64,000 nt of DNA. Origin: Amycolatopsis echigonensis (GTDB lineage Bacteria > Actinomycetota > Actinomycetes > Mycobacteriales > Pseudonocardiaceae). Position numbers and translations under genes: made by a program. The DNA lies in NCBI RefSeq assembly GCF_014174495.1, contig NZ_JACJHR010000035.1:1-64000 (forward strand), given 5' to 3'. Below the pieces are notes generated by a model. That model had not been told where the DNA came from, did no database searches, and worked only from the letters and a program-made list of their open reading frames with translations. This document shows positions 17,287-26,200 of this stretch, piece by piece. How positions within the stretch are numbered: the stretch's first letter is position 1; the number at the start of each line of letters is the position of its first letter.

Positions 17287-18794
17287 CCGGGCGGCTGTAC
17301 GGCGTCGGGCTGGGCCCCGGCGATCCGGAATTGATGACGGTCAAAGCGGCGCGGCTGATCGGCGAGGCGGACGTCATCGCCTACCACAGTGCGCGGCACG
17401 GGCGCAGCATCGCGCGGTCGGTGGCCGAGCCGTATCTGCGCGAGGGCCAGCTGGAAGAGCGGCTGGTCTACCCGGTCACCACCGAGACCACTGATCATCC
17501 CGGCGGCTACGAAGGCGCGATCGCCGATTTCTACGAGCTGAGCGCGAAGAAGCTCGCCGAGCATCTCGACGCCGGGCGTGACGTGGTGCTGCTGTGCGAG
17601 GGCGATCCGTTCTTCTACGGCTCCTACATGTACATGCACGAGCGGCTCGCCGGACGGTTCGAGGCCGAGGTGGTACCCGGCGTGACGTCGGTGAGCGCGG
17701 CGGCGTCGGTGCTCGGCCGTCCGCTGGTGCAGCGCGACGAAGTGCTCACCGTGTTGCCGGGAACGTTGCCAGCGCCCGAATTGGCGCGCCGGCTGGCGGA
17801 CACCGAAGCGGCGGCGGTGCTGAAACTCGGCCGTACCTTCGGTTCGGTGCGGGATGCGCTCGCGGAGTCGGGCAAACTCGACGACGCCTGGTACGTCGAG
17901 CGCGCGACCTGGGGACAGCAGCGGGTGGAGCCGTTCGCGGACGTCGATCCGGAATCGGTGCCGTATTTCTCCTTGGCGCTGCTGCCCAGTCCGGCTTACA
18001 AGTCGCGGGTGGAGGGTGAGCCCGCGGTTGCTCCTGCGGCACCGGCGGAAGGCGGCGAGGTCGTGGTCGTCGGGCTCGGTCCGGCCGGACCGGAGTGGCT
18101 GACGCCGGAAGCGTCGGCGGAACTGGCGGCGGCGGACCACATCGTCGGCTACGGGCCGTATGTCGCGCGGGTTCCGCAGCGGGCGGGACAGCAGCGGCAC
18201 TCGTCGGGGAACCGGGTCGAGGCGGACCGGGCGGTCGAGGCGTTGCAGCTGGCCGCGACCGGCGCGCGGGTGGCCGTGGTGTCGTCCGGCGATCCGGGCG
18301 TGTTCGCGATGGCTTCCGCGGTGCTGGAACAGGTTTCGGCTGGGAACGGCGCCGGCGCGCGGGTGCGGATCGTGCCCGGAGTGACGGCGGCGCAGGCTGC
18401 CGCGTCGCGGGTCGGTGCGCCGCTCGGGCACGACTATTGCGTGCTGTCCCTTTCGGACCGGTTGAAGCCGTGGGAGATCATCGAACGGCGGCTGGACGCC
18501 GCTGGTGCGGCCGATTTGGTGCTGGCGCTGTACAACCCGGCTTCGCGGACGCGCGTGACTCAGCTGGCGAACGCGCGGGAAGTCCTGCTGCGGCACCGGG
18601 AGCCGGGGACACCGGTGGTGGTTGCCCGGGACGTCGGCGGGCCGGAGGAAGACATCCGGGTCACCACGCTGGGCGAGCTTGATCCGTCCACAGTGGACAT
18701 GCGGTGCCTGCTCATCGTGGGCTCCTCGCGCACCGTGGTGGAGGAAGGCCCGGACGGGCAGTCGATCGTGTGGACGCCGCGGAGCTATTCCTGA
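17283..18794 (+). CDS. cobIJ: CobI-CobJ fusion methyltransferase
   Basis: A 503-residue fusion of two tetrapyrrole methylases. Residues 1-240 are precorrin-2 C20-methyltransferase (GVGLGPGDPELMTVKA, LLCEGDPFFYGS). Residues about 258-503 are precorrin-3B C17-methyltransferase (VVGLGPAGPEWLTPEA, VVSSGDPGVFAMA, YNPASRTR). An Ala/Pro/Glu-rich linker lies near 245-258. The same fusion occurs in mycobacteria. The two domains act on either side of CobG. The end overlaps the convergent marR gene by 10 bp. Confidence 0.95.
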   Translation: MTGRLYGVGLGPGDPELMTVKAARLIGEADVIAYHSARHGRSIARSVAEPYLREGQLEERLVYPVTTETTDHPGGYEGAIADFYELSAKKLAEHLDAGRDVVLLCEGDPFFYGSYMYMHERLAGRFEAEVVPGVTSVSAAASVLGRPLVQRDEVLTVLPGTLPAPELARRLADTEAAAVLKLGRTFGSVRDALAESGKLDDAWYVERATWGQQRVEPFADVDPESVPYFSLALLPSPAYKSRVEGEPAVAPAAPAEGGEVVVVGLGPAGPEWLTPEASAELAAADHIVGYGPYVARVPQRAGQQRHSSGNRVEADRAVEALQLAATGARVAVVSSGDPGVFAMASAVLEQVSAGNGAGARVRIVPGVTAAQAAASRVGAPLGHDYCVLSLSDRLKPWEIIERRLDAAGAADLVLALYNPASRTRVTQLANAREVLLRHREPGTPVVVARDVGGPEEDIRVTTLGELDPSTVDMRCLLIVGSSRTVVEEGPDGQSIVWTPRSYS

Positions 18795-19225
18795 CCTTCG
18801 CGCAGCAGCCGCTCCGCCTCGGCGAGGTGGCGGGTGAGTTCTTTCCGTTGTGCCGCACTGAGTTTCGGTGCGTGCGCGACGAGGGCTGAGGCGATCGAAC
18901 CGTCCGCGCGAGTGCGGAACATCGCGCGCGCGGACGGTTCGATCTCCAGCCGTGATTTGCGCCGGTCCTTCTCGTCGGGCCGGACCTGCATGATTCCCGC
19001 GTCCGCCATGCGATGCGTGATCCGGGAAACGAGGCTTTGCGCGAGCCCGGTCCGGCGCGTCACGTCGCTGATCGTCGCGCCCGGATTGCGCGAAACATCC
19101 TCGATCACCGCCAGTTCTCCCGCGTTGACCTGATCCGCTCCGGTGTTTCCGGTGCTGGTCAGGGCGATCTCGCGCAGGGTGCGGGCGAGGCGGTGCAGGT
19201 CGGCGGCGCGCATGGTCCTATTCAA
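18785..19225 (-). CDS. MarR-family transcriptional regulator
   Basis: A 146-residue winged-helix regulator; the recognition region is ISDVTRRTGLAQSLVSRITHRMADAGIM (about 54-81), followed by the wing DEKDRRKSRLEI. The start is either TTG at 19225 or ATG at 19213. The TTG abuts an ATCACTAGTGAT palindrome, so the gene probably represses itself and the divergent membrane-protein gene. Effector unknown. Confidence 0.85.
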   Translation of the reverse strand: MNRTMRAADLHRLARTLREIALTSTGNTGADQVNAGELAVIEDVSRNPGATISDVTRRTGLAQSLVSRITHRMADAGIMQVRPDEKDRRKSRLEIEPSARAMFRTRADGSIASALVAHAPKLSAAQRKELTRHLAEAERLLREGQE

Positions 19226-19262
19226 TCACTAGTGATACATTCGGAGAAGTATCACTAGTGAT
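19225..19262. promoter_or_regulatory. double palindrome operator ATCACTAGTGAT
   Basis: Two identical perfect 12-bp palindromes, 19225-19236 and 19251-19262, centres 26 bp apart, fill the whole gap between marR and the divergent gene. The left one touches the marR TTG; the right one contains the GTG/ATG starts of the gene at 19258. This is the expected binding site of the adjacent MarR protein. Confidence 0.85.
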
Positions 19263-19761
19263 GGAGTTGGCGATGGTCGACGACGTGCTGATCGTGGTCG
19301 CGGTCGGGATCCTGATCGTGCGGCAGTTTCAGTGGCGCTCCGCCGAACCGCGGCGGATGCTGCTGATGCCGTTGCTGCTGATCGCGGTGGGGCTGGTTTA
19401 CCTCGGGTTCGAAGTCCGCGGGCTCCAGCGAGCCGACTGGCTGCTTGTTGGCGAACTCGTCCTGGTCGCGGGGACCGGCGCCGCGATGGGTTGCGTGACG
19501 CGGTTCCGGCGGGCCGGAGGGTTGCAATACCGGCTCACCGGCGCGGGAATCGTGCTGTGGGCGGTCTTTCTGGCGATTCGCATCGGCTCGTTCGCGCTGG
19601 CCGGCGTCCTCGGCGCGCAGCTGCTCGACGCGACCGGGCTGATCCTCGTCTCGTTCGGCGTCAACCGTCTCGCGGCGAGTCTCGTAGTGCGGCGTCGGAT
19701 TGCCCATGGCGGAGATAAAACCCTGGCGTATGACCAAGGGAACGCCGGAACACGTCGATGA
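19258..19761 (+). CDS. small membrane protein, MarR-controlled
   Basis: A 167-residue protein with about four hydrophobic segments (near 7-22, 35-52, 63-80 and 100-140), basic between them (RFRRAGG, VVRRR). I recognise no catalytic motif; a CcdC/DUF1453-like fold is possible. Starts are GTG 19258 or ATG 19261, both within the operator palindrome and without a ribosome binding site, which suggests a leaderless message. Its last 100 bp overlap the convergent AraC gene, so the true end of one of them could differ. Confidence 0.65.
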   Translation: MMELAMVDDVLIVVAVGILIVRQFQWRSAEPRRMLLMPLLLIAVGLVYLGFEVRGLQRADWLLVGELVLVAGTGAAMGCVTRFRRAGGLQYRLTGAGIVLWAVFLAIRIGSFALAGVLGAQLLDATGLILVSFGVNRLAASLVVRRRIAHGGDKTLAYDQGNAGTRR

Positions 19762-20449
19762 ACGCGCTGGTGGTCGCGAATCCGCACAACTGCGCCACCG
19801 ACGTCACGGAGCGGCCCTCCACGAGCAGCCGCAATGCGTGATAAAGCCGGAGCTGGGTCCGCCACTGCGGAAACGTCATGCCGGTGTCCGTGCGGAACAG
19901 CCGGGTCAGCGTCCGGCCGCTGGCGCCGACAACACGGCCCAGCGCTTCGAGACTGCGCGAGTCGGACGGATCTTCCTCCAGCAACTGGCACACGGCGATC
20001 AACCGCGGATCGCGCGCGGCGGGCACCTGTACCGGACGTTCCGGCGCGAGGGTGAGCTGGTCGAACAACACCGCCCGCATCCGTTGCCCGGCAGGGGTTG
20101 AGCGCTCCTCGCCGAGTTCGGTGTACGCGATCAGCAGTTCCCGCAGCAACGGGGTGACGGCGAGCGCGGTCGGTTCGGTGACCGGCAACGGGCTCAGCTG
20201 CTGCGGAAAGCCGAACAGATGCACCCGCGTGACGCCGTAAGCGCGGTGGGAATGCACGGTGCCCGCCGGAATCCACAGCGCCCGGTGCGCGGGCGCGATC
20301 CACCGCGACCGGTCCGTGTGCACTGCCAGAACGCCGCTGCTGGCATAGACGACCTGGTGCTCGTCGTGCCAGTGCTCAGCGATGCTCGAGGTCGCGGCCA
20401 GGTCCCGGATGTCCGTCGGCGCGGTCGGGAGGTGGCTGGAAATCGACAC
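19661..20449 (-). CDS. AraC-family regulator with cupin domain
   Basis: A 262-residue regulator. Residues 1-95 are a cupin-like ligand-binding domain (EHWHDEHQVVYASSG, ALWIPAGTVHSHRAYG). Residues about 165-255 carry the two-helix-turn-helix AraC domain (LEALGRVVGASGRTLTRLFR and VAQLCGFATTSAFIDVFRR). GTG at 20449 is the only start that matches the family; the open frame continues through the divergent MFS gene by chance. It likely controls that MFS exporter, 55 bp away. Confidence 0.87.
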   Translation of the reverse strand: MSISSHLPTAPTDIRDLAATSSIAEHWHDEHQVVYASSGVLAVHTDRSRWIAPAHRALWIPAGTVHSHRAYGVTRVHLFGFPQQLSPLPVTEPTALAVTPLLRELLIAYTELGEERSTPAGQRMRAVLFDQLTLAPERPVQVPAARDPRLIAVCQLLEEDPSDSRSLEALGRVVGASGRTLTRLFRTDTGMTFPQWRTQLRLYHALRLLVEGRSVTSVAQLCGFATTSAFIDVFRRSLGHTPGFYLRHGQSDAALRDSPRDG

Positions 20450-20503
20450 AACTCGGCATAATAACGGAATCGCGAAGGCTGTCCCGGGTCTGACGATGAT
20501 CGG

Positions 20504-21658
20504 GTGACGACCGCACTCTCCGCTCCCGTCCGTCCCGCACGCTGGCCGATGCCGCTGATGGTGCTCGGCCACGCGGTCGACGACCTTTACCAGGGCGCAG
20601 TTCCCGCGCTCGTCCCGTTTCTCGTCGCCGGACGCCATTACGGTTACCTCGCCGCGGCCGGGATCACGGTGGCCGCGACGCTGTTGTCCTCGGTGGTCCA
20701 GCCGCTGTTCGGCGTGCTGACCGACCGGCGGCCGATGCCGTGGCTGGTGCCGGTCGGGATGACCGTCGCCGGGGCCGGGATCGGACTCTCCGGGCTCGCC
20801 GATTCCTACGCGCTGACCTGGCTCGCGATCGCGCTGTCCGGCCTCGGCGTCGCCGCGTACCACCCGGAATCGGCACGGATCGCCCGCCGGCTCGCCGGGA
20901 ACGGGCACGTCGGGATGAGCTGGTTTTCCTTGGGCGGCAACGTCGGTTTCGCGCTCGGGCCGATTCTCGTCACGCCGGTGCTGCAGGCAGGCGGCCTTGG
21001 CGCGACGCCGTACCTGGTGCTGCCCGCGCTCGTCGCCGGCGTGGTCATCGCCGCGTTGTTCCGCCGGATGCACCACCTGCAGTCCGCAGTGCGGCACCGG
21101 GCGCAGGCCGGGCGCGACGATTGGCGTCAGTTCGGCTGGCTGACCATCGTCGTAGTCGGACGCTCCATCGCGGCCTTCTCGCTCAACACCTTCCTCGCCC
21201 TCTGGGTCACGCAGCGAACCGGCAGCGTGTTCGCCGGGGAAGCGGCACTGGTGGTCCTGTTCGGAGTCGGTGCGCTGGGCACCTTGCTCGGCGGGATGAT
21301 GGCCGGTCGATGGGGGCGGACCCGGACGGTCCGCGTCTCGTACGCGGTGGCGGTGCCCGCGGTCGCCGGGATCGCGCTCGTGCCGGGGTACGGCGTGTTT
21401 CCGCTGGTCGCGCTCGCGGCGTTGGCCTTGTACGCGCCGTTCTCGCTGCACGTGACGCTGGGGCAGGACTACTTACCGAACCGGCTGGGCACCGCCAGCG
21501 GCGTGACGCTGGGGCTGGCGGTGAGCGTCGGCGGGGTGGTCGCGCCTGCGGTGGGGGCGCTCGCCAACGCGGTCGGGTTGCAGTGGGCGTTGCTGGCGCT
21601 GGCGGTGCCGCCGGCGGTGTCGGTGGCCGCGGCGCGGAGATTGCGGGAGCCGTCGTGA
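20504..21658 (+). CDS. MFS transporter, fosmidomycin-resistance (Fsr) type
   Basis: A 384-residue 12-helix major facilitator. The N-terminal HAVDDLYQGAVPALVPFLV and FGVLTDRRP loop (motif A-like), SGLGVAAYHPESARIA and GMSWFSLGGNVGFALGP are signatures of the Fsr/YnfM-like branch. Start is GTG 20504 with no obvious ribosome binding site. Divergent from the AraC regulator. Probable drug or metabolite efflux; substrate inferred only from family. Confidence 0.85.
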   Translation: MTTALSAPVRPARWPMPLMVLGHAVDDLYQGAVPALVPFLVAGRHYGYLAAAGITVAATLLSSVVQPLFGVLTDRRPMPWLVPVGMTVAGAGIGLSGLADSYALTWLAIALSGLGVAAYHPESARIARRLAGNGHVGMSWFSLGGNVGFALGPILVTPVLQAGGLGATPYLVLPALVAGVVIAALFRRMHHLQSAVRHRAQAGRDDWRQFGWLTIVVVGRSIAAFSLNTFLALWVTQRTGSVFAGEAALVVLFGVGALGTLLGGMMAGRWGRTRTVRVSYAVAVPAVAGIALVPGYGVFPLVALAALALYAPFSLHVTLGQDYLPNRLGTASGVTLGLAVSVGGVVAPAVGALANAVGLQWALLALAVPPAVSVAAARRLREPS

Positions 21659-21697
21659 GTGGCAATCCCGGTTAGAACCGCGATTGCCACTCACGAC
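21652..21697. terminator. strong bidirectional hairpin overlapping MFS stop
   Basis: Stem GTCGTGAGTGGCAATC pairs with GATTGCCACTCACGAC, extended by CGG/CCG around TTAGAA. It includes the TGA of the MFS gene and ends 6 bp from the stop of the convergent arabinosyltransferase. It should terminate both. Confidence 0.85.
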
Positions 21698-21702
21698 GGC
21701 CC

Positions 21703-24700
21703 TCAGCGCGTCGGGTCTTTGCCGTTCGGCTGCGAAGGCCCGGGTCCGGGCGACCACCAGCCCCACACCGTCTTCTCGCCGTGCCGCACCGTCGGCGCCA
21801 CCCCGGTCGTGTAAGGCTCGATCTGCAACAGCTGGCCCCAAGACTGGTACGGCTGCCCGTTCAGATAGCTCGGCACCTCGGGCTCGTCCGCGATCTCCTC
21901 GAGCCAGCCGTTCGGTCCGCCGTTGGTGCTGGACGCCCATTTCGCCTCGTCGGCGAGCTGGCCGGGGGTGATCCGGTAGTCCGGCATCGCGGAGATGCCG
22001 TCGTGCGAGGTGACCGGGTTCGCGCACGGGTACACGAACGACGCGGGCCAGTCGATGTACACCGATTTGCCGGCGAGCTTGTCGGTGAGCGTGGTGAAGG
22101 TCGGCACGCGCGGCGCGGACGCGGCGACCCAGCCGTCCTCGGTGAGGTCGTTGTCCACCATCACGACCCGCACCGACGTGGTTTCCGGCGGCAGGTCGCG
22201 CAGGTTGATCCGGGTGTCGTTCCAGCCGCCGGTGCCCGCGCCGGGCGGGAGCGCGAACTGGCCGCGCAGCACGCGCACGCCCTCGGGAGTGTTGACGCCG
22301 TACTCCAGGCTCACCGACGTGGGCCGCCGGGGCTGGCTCGCGGTGGCGACCACGATCTGGCCGTTCTCGGTGCGGTCGGTGAGCGCGTACCAGTCGCTGC
22401 GCAGCCGTCCGGCGCGGGTCTGGGTGTCGAGGTAGCTGCTCCACATCGGCACCTGGTCCTGCTTGAACCCGTGCGGCGGTTCGGCCAGCGGGTCCTTGTC
22501 GTCGACCGGGGTCGTGTGGAAGCCGGTCTGGACGCGGCCGTTGTCCTGGTCCGGATTCGGCAGCGGGTTCGGCGGGTTCTGCGTCACCGGCTTCTCCGGC
22601 ACGGTCCGCTGTTCGGCCTGCGGGTGCAGGATGCTTTTCGCCGCGTCGCGCTCGACCATCACGTGGTCGGACAGGTTGCAGCTCTTGCCGAACAGGTGCC
22701 CGATGTTGGCCGCGCCGAGGCTGTAGCTGTCGCGCTGGAAGTAGATCGCCGCGCCCATCGTGTAGATCTCGCCCGCCGCGACGAGGCCGCAGACCACGAC
22801 CAGCGACAGCGAACCGAGCCGCAGCGACCGGCTCCGGCCTTCCTGCAGGGTCAGCACCGGGCCCGGCCGGTGCGCCCGGACGTTTTCCACGAACGCGTAG
22901 ATCCCGGCGACCGCGGCCGCGCCGAGCAGGATCGTCGACAGCGGGATGCCGCCGATCGACGGCGCGACGTTCGTCCACGGCACCCCGATCCGCGAGACGA
23001 ACCAGTACGTGTTCGGCCCGGTCGCGGCGAGCGCGCCGACCACCAGCAGCACCGCGAGGAACGCCGCGCGGTTGCGGTTGGAGCGCAGCACGGTCGAACT
23101 GGTCGCCAACGCGGTGAGCGCCGCCATCGACGCGCCGACCGCGGCGAACGCGCCGAAGTGGTGCGTCCATTTCGTCGGGGTCAGCGCGAGCAGCAGGAAG
23201 AACAACGCGGTGGTGCCGATCAGCCGTCGGCTCGGCCCGAGCGCCGCGCCGGGGATCCGGCCGCGGCGCAGCAGCACCACCAGGCAGGTGACCGTGCAGA
23301 GCAGCACGAGCAGCACCGGGAACCGGCGCGGCGCGGAGCCGTCCGGCAGGTTCTCGAACAGCAATTGGTACCGCGCGAGTTCCTGGAACCACGACAGGTT
23401 CGGCCCGACCGCGGTGCGGATGCGGGTGGCCTCCTGCACGGTCGCGAACGTCTGGTCGGCGAACATCACCACGAGCACCAGGAAGCCGGACGCGAGGATC
23501 GGGGCGAGCATCGGCAGCCAGCCGCTCGCCGACCGCTGCCGGACCAGCTTGAACAGCGGTTTCCCGGCGACCAGGAAGGGGGCCACGGCGATCAGCCCGG
23601 TCGGCGTCGCGGCGAGGGTGAACGCGGCCGCGGTCAGGCCGAGGCACAGCGGCAGCAGCCGGCGGGTGACCAGCGCGCGTTCGACCGCGCAGATGGCCAG
23701 CAGCGACCCGAGCGCGGCGACCGGTTCCGGCCGGACGCCGTTGTTGTAGGGCATCCACCAGACCAGGAACACCGCCGCGGCGGCCCAGCCGGCGGCGCGG
23801 CTGCGGCGGACCTGGGTGCCCAGCCGCGGCATCACCTCGCGGCTGATCAGCAGCCAGCTGATCACCCCCAGCAGGTACGAGGGCAGCCGGATCCACGGCG
23901 GCACCGTGCTGACGTGCGTCATCAGCTCGTACAGGTGGTAGAACCAGCCGAACGGGGCCTCCGCGACGCCGAACCAGCGGTGGTAGTTCGTGAGGTACCC
24001 GGTGGCCTCGGTGACCCGGGCCATGGTGAGGATGTAGCCGTCGTCCGAGGTCACCGGCCCGATGAAGACCCACGCGCCGAGCACGCCGAATACCGTCGCG
24101 TCGCGGCCGGTCAGGCGCCACCAGCCGACCGGGGCCCAGCGCGGCGCGCGGCGGGCGAACCCGGAGTCCATCCGCCACACCGCGATCAGGCAGCCGAGGA
24201 ACGACAGCGCGGCGAGGATGCCGACGACCAGCTTGAGCGTGGTCGGCGAGGTCTGGTAGCGCGTGTCCGGGACGATCGACACGTGCAGTCCGGCGATCGG
24301 GTCGCGCGCGGAGGTGATCGAGGAGTAGATGCCGAGCACCCGCGGCCGGACGTCGCCGGTCGTGTGGAAGATCGGGGTCTTGCCGACCGACAGCGTCATC
24401 TGGGTCGCGTCCGAATCCAGCGTGACCGAGCAGCCGGTCTGCGGAAGCGGCTGCTGCGAGATCTGCTGGCCCTGGCTGGACGCGAGCAGCACGCCGTTGT
24501 CGACGCGCAGCTGCAGGCCGACGCCGTTGGCCGCGTGCTTGCCGGTGCGTCCGTCCGGGACGGTCGAGAACAGCAGCGCGGGGCCGTTCGTGCGCGCGTC
24601 GAGCGAGCGGATCGTCTCGCAGGGCAGTTCGACTTTCAGGTCCTGTGCCCAGTACCCGGTCAAGGGCGCGTTGACGGCACGCGTGTCGGAGGCGACGGGC

Positions 24701-24798
24701 CAGACGACTTCCGCGGTGTCCTGCACGACCGGCAGGAAGGGATAGGCCAGGGCGCACAGCGCCGAAAGCAACCCCAGCACTACGGCAATCGGACGCAT
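21703..24798 (-). CDS. Emb-type arabinosyltransferase
   Basis: A 1031-residue polytopic GT-C enzyme of the EmbA/B/C family that adds arabinose from decaprenyl-phosphoryl-arabinose to arabinogalactan or arabinan in the cell envelope. An N-terminal membrane anchor is followed by a soluble domain (about 30-185), a multi-helix membrane core with the catalytic Asp pair D252-D253 in TSDDGYIL, and a large C-terminal extracellular carbohydrate-binding region (about 680-1031) with LPPGAGTGGWNDTRI. Which of EmbA, B or C it equals cannot be told, and no second emb gene is adjacent. ATG 24798 lacks a ribosome binding site. It lies 32 bp downstream of bluB. Confidence 0.92.
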   Translation of the reverse strand: MRPIAVVLGLLSALCALAYPFLPVVQDTAEVVWPVASDTRAVNAPLTGYWAQDLKVELPCETIRSLDARTNGPALLFSTVPDGRTGKHAANGVGLQLRVDNGVLLASSQGQQISQQPLPQTGCSVTLDSDATQMTLSVGKTPIFHTTGDVRPRVLGIYSSITSARDPIAGLHVSIVPDTRYQTSPTTLKLVVGILAALSFLGCLIAVWRMDSGFARRAPRWAPVGWWRLTGRDATVFGVLGAWVFIGPVTSDDGYILTMARVTEATGYLTNYHRWFGVAEAPFGWFYHLYELMTHVSTVPPWIRLPSYLLGVISWLLISREVMPRLGTQVRRSRAAGWAAAAVFLVWWMPYNNGVRPEPVAALGSLLAICAVERALVTRRLLPLCLGLTAAAFTLAATPTGLIAVAPFLVAGKPLFKLVRQRSASGWLPMLAPILASGFLVLVVMFADQTFATVQEATRIRTAVGPNLSWFQELARYQLLFENLPDGSAPRRFPVLLVLLCTVTCLVVLLRRGRIPGAALGPSRRLIGTTALFFLLLALTPTKWTHHFGAFAAVGASMAALTALATSSTVLRSNRNRAAFLAVLLVVGALAATGPNTYWFVSRIGVPWTNVAPSIGGIPLSTILLGAAAVAGIYAFVENVRAHRPGPVLTLQEGRSRSLRLGSLSLVVVCGLVAAGEIYTMGAAIYFQRDSYSLGAANIGHLFGKSCNLSDHVMVERDAAKSILHPQAEQRTVPEKPVTQNPPNPLPNPDQDNGRVQTGFHTTPVDDKDPLAEPPHGFKQDQVPMWSSYLDTQTRAGRLRSDWYALTDRTENGQIVVATASQPRRPTSVSLEYGVNTPEGVRVLRGQFALPPGAGTGGWNDTRINLRDLPPETTSVRVVMVDNDLTEDGWVAASAPRVPTFTTLTDKLAGKSVYIDWPASFVYPCANPVTSHDGISAMPDYRITPGQLADEAKWASSTNGGPNGWLEEIADEPEVPSYLNGQPYQSWGQLLQIEPYTTGVAPTVRHGEKTVWGWWSPGPGPSQPNGKDPTR

Positions 24799-24830
24799 TA
24801 GAAGGAATCTATTGGGTCACCCTGGCCGGG

Positions 24831-25475
24831 CTACGCTGACCCCTCTTCGCGCGGGGTGAACCGCTCGTGGTGGACCGCGCTGGCCAGCGGCGCGCGGCTG
24901 CGCCATCCGTGCCGCTCCAGGTCGGGAACCTCGGCCAGCGCGGTGACCGGGCCCACGCACAGCCAGGCGACCGGGCGGATCCCGGCGGGGATGCCGAGCA
25001 GTTTCGCGAGCGCGGGTTCGCGGTAGAAACTCACCCACCCGACGCCGAGCCCCTCCGCGGTCGCGGCCAGCCACAGGTTCTGGATCGCCAGGCACACCGA
25101 GTACAGCCCGGCGTCGGCGATCGCGTGCCGCCCGAGCACGGCCGGGGCACCGCGCTGCTCGTCGTAGGTGACGACGATGCCGAGGCTCGATTCGCGGATG
25201 CCTTCGACCTTGATCTTGGCGAACGTCTCCGCGCGCTCGCCGTCGAGCGACGCGGCGAACACGTCGCGTTCCTCGTGCACGTGGCGGGCGAATTCCTCGC
25301 GCGTGGCGGGGTCGCGGACGAGCACGAAGTCCCACGGCTGGCTCATCCCGACGCTCGGCGCGGCGTGCGCGGCCTCGAGCACCCGGGTGAGGACGGCGTC
25401 GTCGATCGGCTCGCCGGTGAACTCGGCGCGGACGTCACGGCGGCGGTGCAGGACTTCGTAGAACGACTCGATCAT
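24831..25475 (-). CDS. bluB: 5,6-dimethylbenzimidazole synthase BluB
   Basis: A 214-residue nitroreductase-fold flavoenzyme that fragments FMNH2 with oxygen to make dimethylbenzimidazole, the lower ligand of B12. RRRDVRAEFTGEPID and APSVGMSQPWDFVLV are BluB-specific; a lid with ESSLGIVVTYDEQRG follows. ATG 25475 overlaps the cobK stop by 4 bp (ATGA), making it the last cob gene of the cobL-M-oxidoreductase-K operon. Supplies CobT. Confidence 0.92.
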   Translation of the reverse strand: MIESFYEVLHRRRDVRAEFTGEPIDDAVLTRVLEAAHAAPSVGMSQPWDFVLVRDPATREEFARHVHEERDVFAASLDGERAETFAKIKVEGIRESSLGIVVTYDEQRGAPAVLGRHAIADAGLYSVCLAIQNLWLAATAEGLGVGWVSFYREPALAKLLGIPAGIRPVAWLCVGPVTALAEVPDLERHGWRSRAPLASAVHHERFTPREEGSA

Positions 25476-26200
25476 TGATTGAGCACCCATTCGACAGCGG
25501 CGGTTACGTCCGCGGTTTCCGTAGCGGACGGTCGGGGAGGCCGGCGCACGACGACCACCGGCAGGCCGAGTTCGCGCGCGGCGGTCAGTTTCGCGGCGGT
25601 CATCGCGCCGCCGCTGTCCTTGGTGACCAGGACGTCGATGTCGTGTTCGGTCATCAGCGCGCGTTCGCCGTCGAGACGGAACGGCCCGCGGTCGAGCACC
25701 ACCTCGTGCCGGCGCGGCAGCGGCTGCCCGGGCGGGTCGACGCAGCGGATCAGGAACCACAGCGGGTCGAGGTCGGCGAACGCGGCCAGGCCCTGGCGGC
25801 CGCTGGTGAGGAACACGCGGGTGCCGAGGCCGGGCAGGAGCGCGGCGGCTTCTTCGAGGTCGTCGGCCCAATGCCAGCGGTCGTCCCCGTCCGGCTGCCA
25901 GCCGGGGCGAGCGAGCCGCAGAAGAGGAATGCCGGCAGCTTGGGTGGCGTGGAAAGCGTTGGCCCCGATGCGTTCCGCGAACGGATGCGTGGCGTCGACC
26001 ACCGCGCGGACGCCGTTTTCGCGCAGCCAGGCGGTAAGCCCTTCGACGCCGCCGAACCCGCCGATCCGCACCTCTCCGACCGGAAGCCGCGGTCGCGTGA
26101 CGCGTCCGGCCAGCGACGAGATCACCGCGACGCCGCGTTCGTGCAGCTGGGCGGCGAGGTCGCGGGCCTCCGCGGTGCCGCCGAGGATCAGGACGGTCAT
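25472..26200 (-). CDS. cobK: precorrin-6A reductase CobK
   Basis: A 242-residue NADPH-dependent reductase of the macrocycle of precorrin-6A. N-terminal LILGGTAEARDLA, DATHPFAERIGANA, FLTSGRQGLAAFADL and the C-terminal TKDSGGAMTAAKLTAARELGLPVVVVRRPP region are classic CobK. ATG 26200 overlaps the stop of the upstream oxidoreductase (ATGA), and its own stop overlaps bluB. Confidence 0.94.
   Translation of the reverse strand: MTVLILGGTAEARDLAAQLHERGVAVISSLAGRVTRPRLPVGEVRIGGFGGVEGLTAWLRENGVRAVVDATHPFAERIGANAFHATQAAGIPLLRLARPGWQPDGDDRWHWADDLEEAAALLPGLGTRVFLTSGRQGLAAFADLDPLWFLIRCVDPPGQPLPRRHEVVLDRGPFRLDGERALMTEHDIDVLVTKDSGGAMTAAKLTAARELGLPVVVVRRPPRPSATETADVTAAVEWVLNQ

Noticed and set aside
21781..24801. 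A 1006-codon plus-strand frame opposite the arabinosyltransferase
   Set aside because: Composition is Arg/Gly/Glu repeats with no recognisable fold; a GC artefact.
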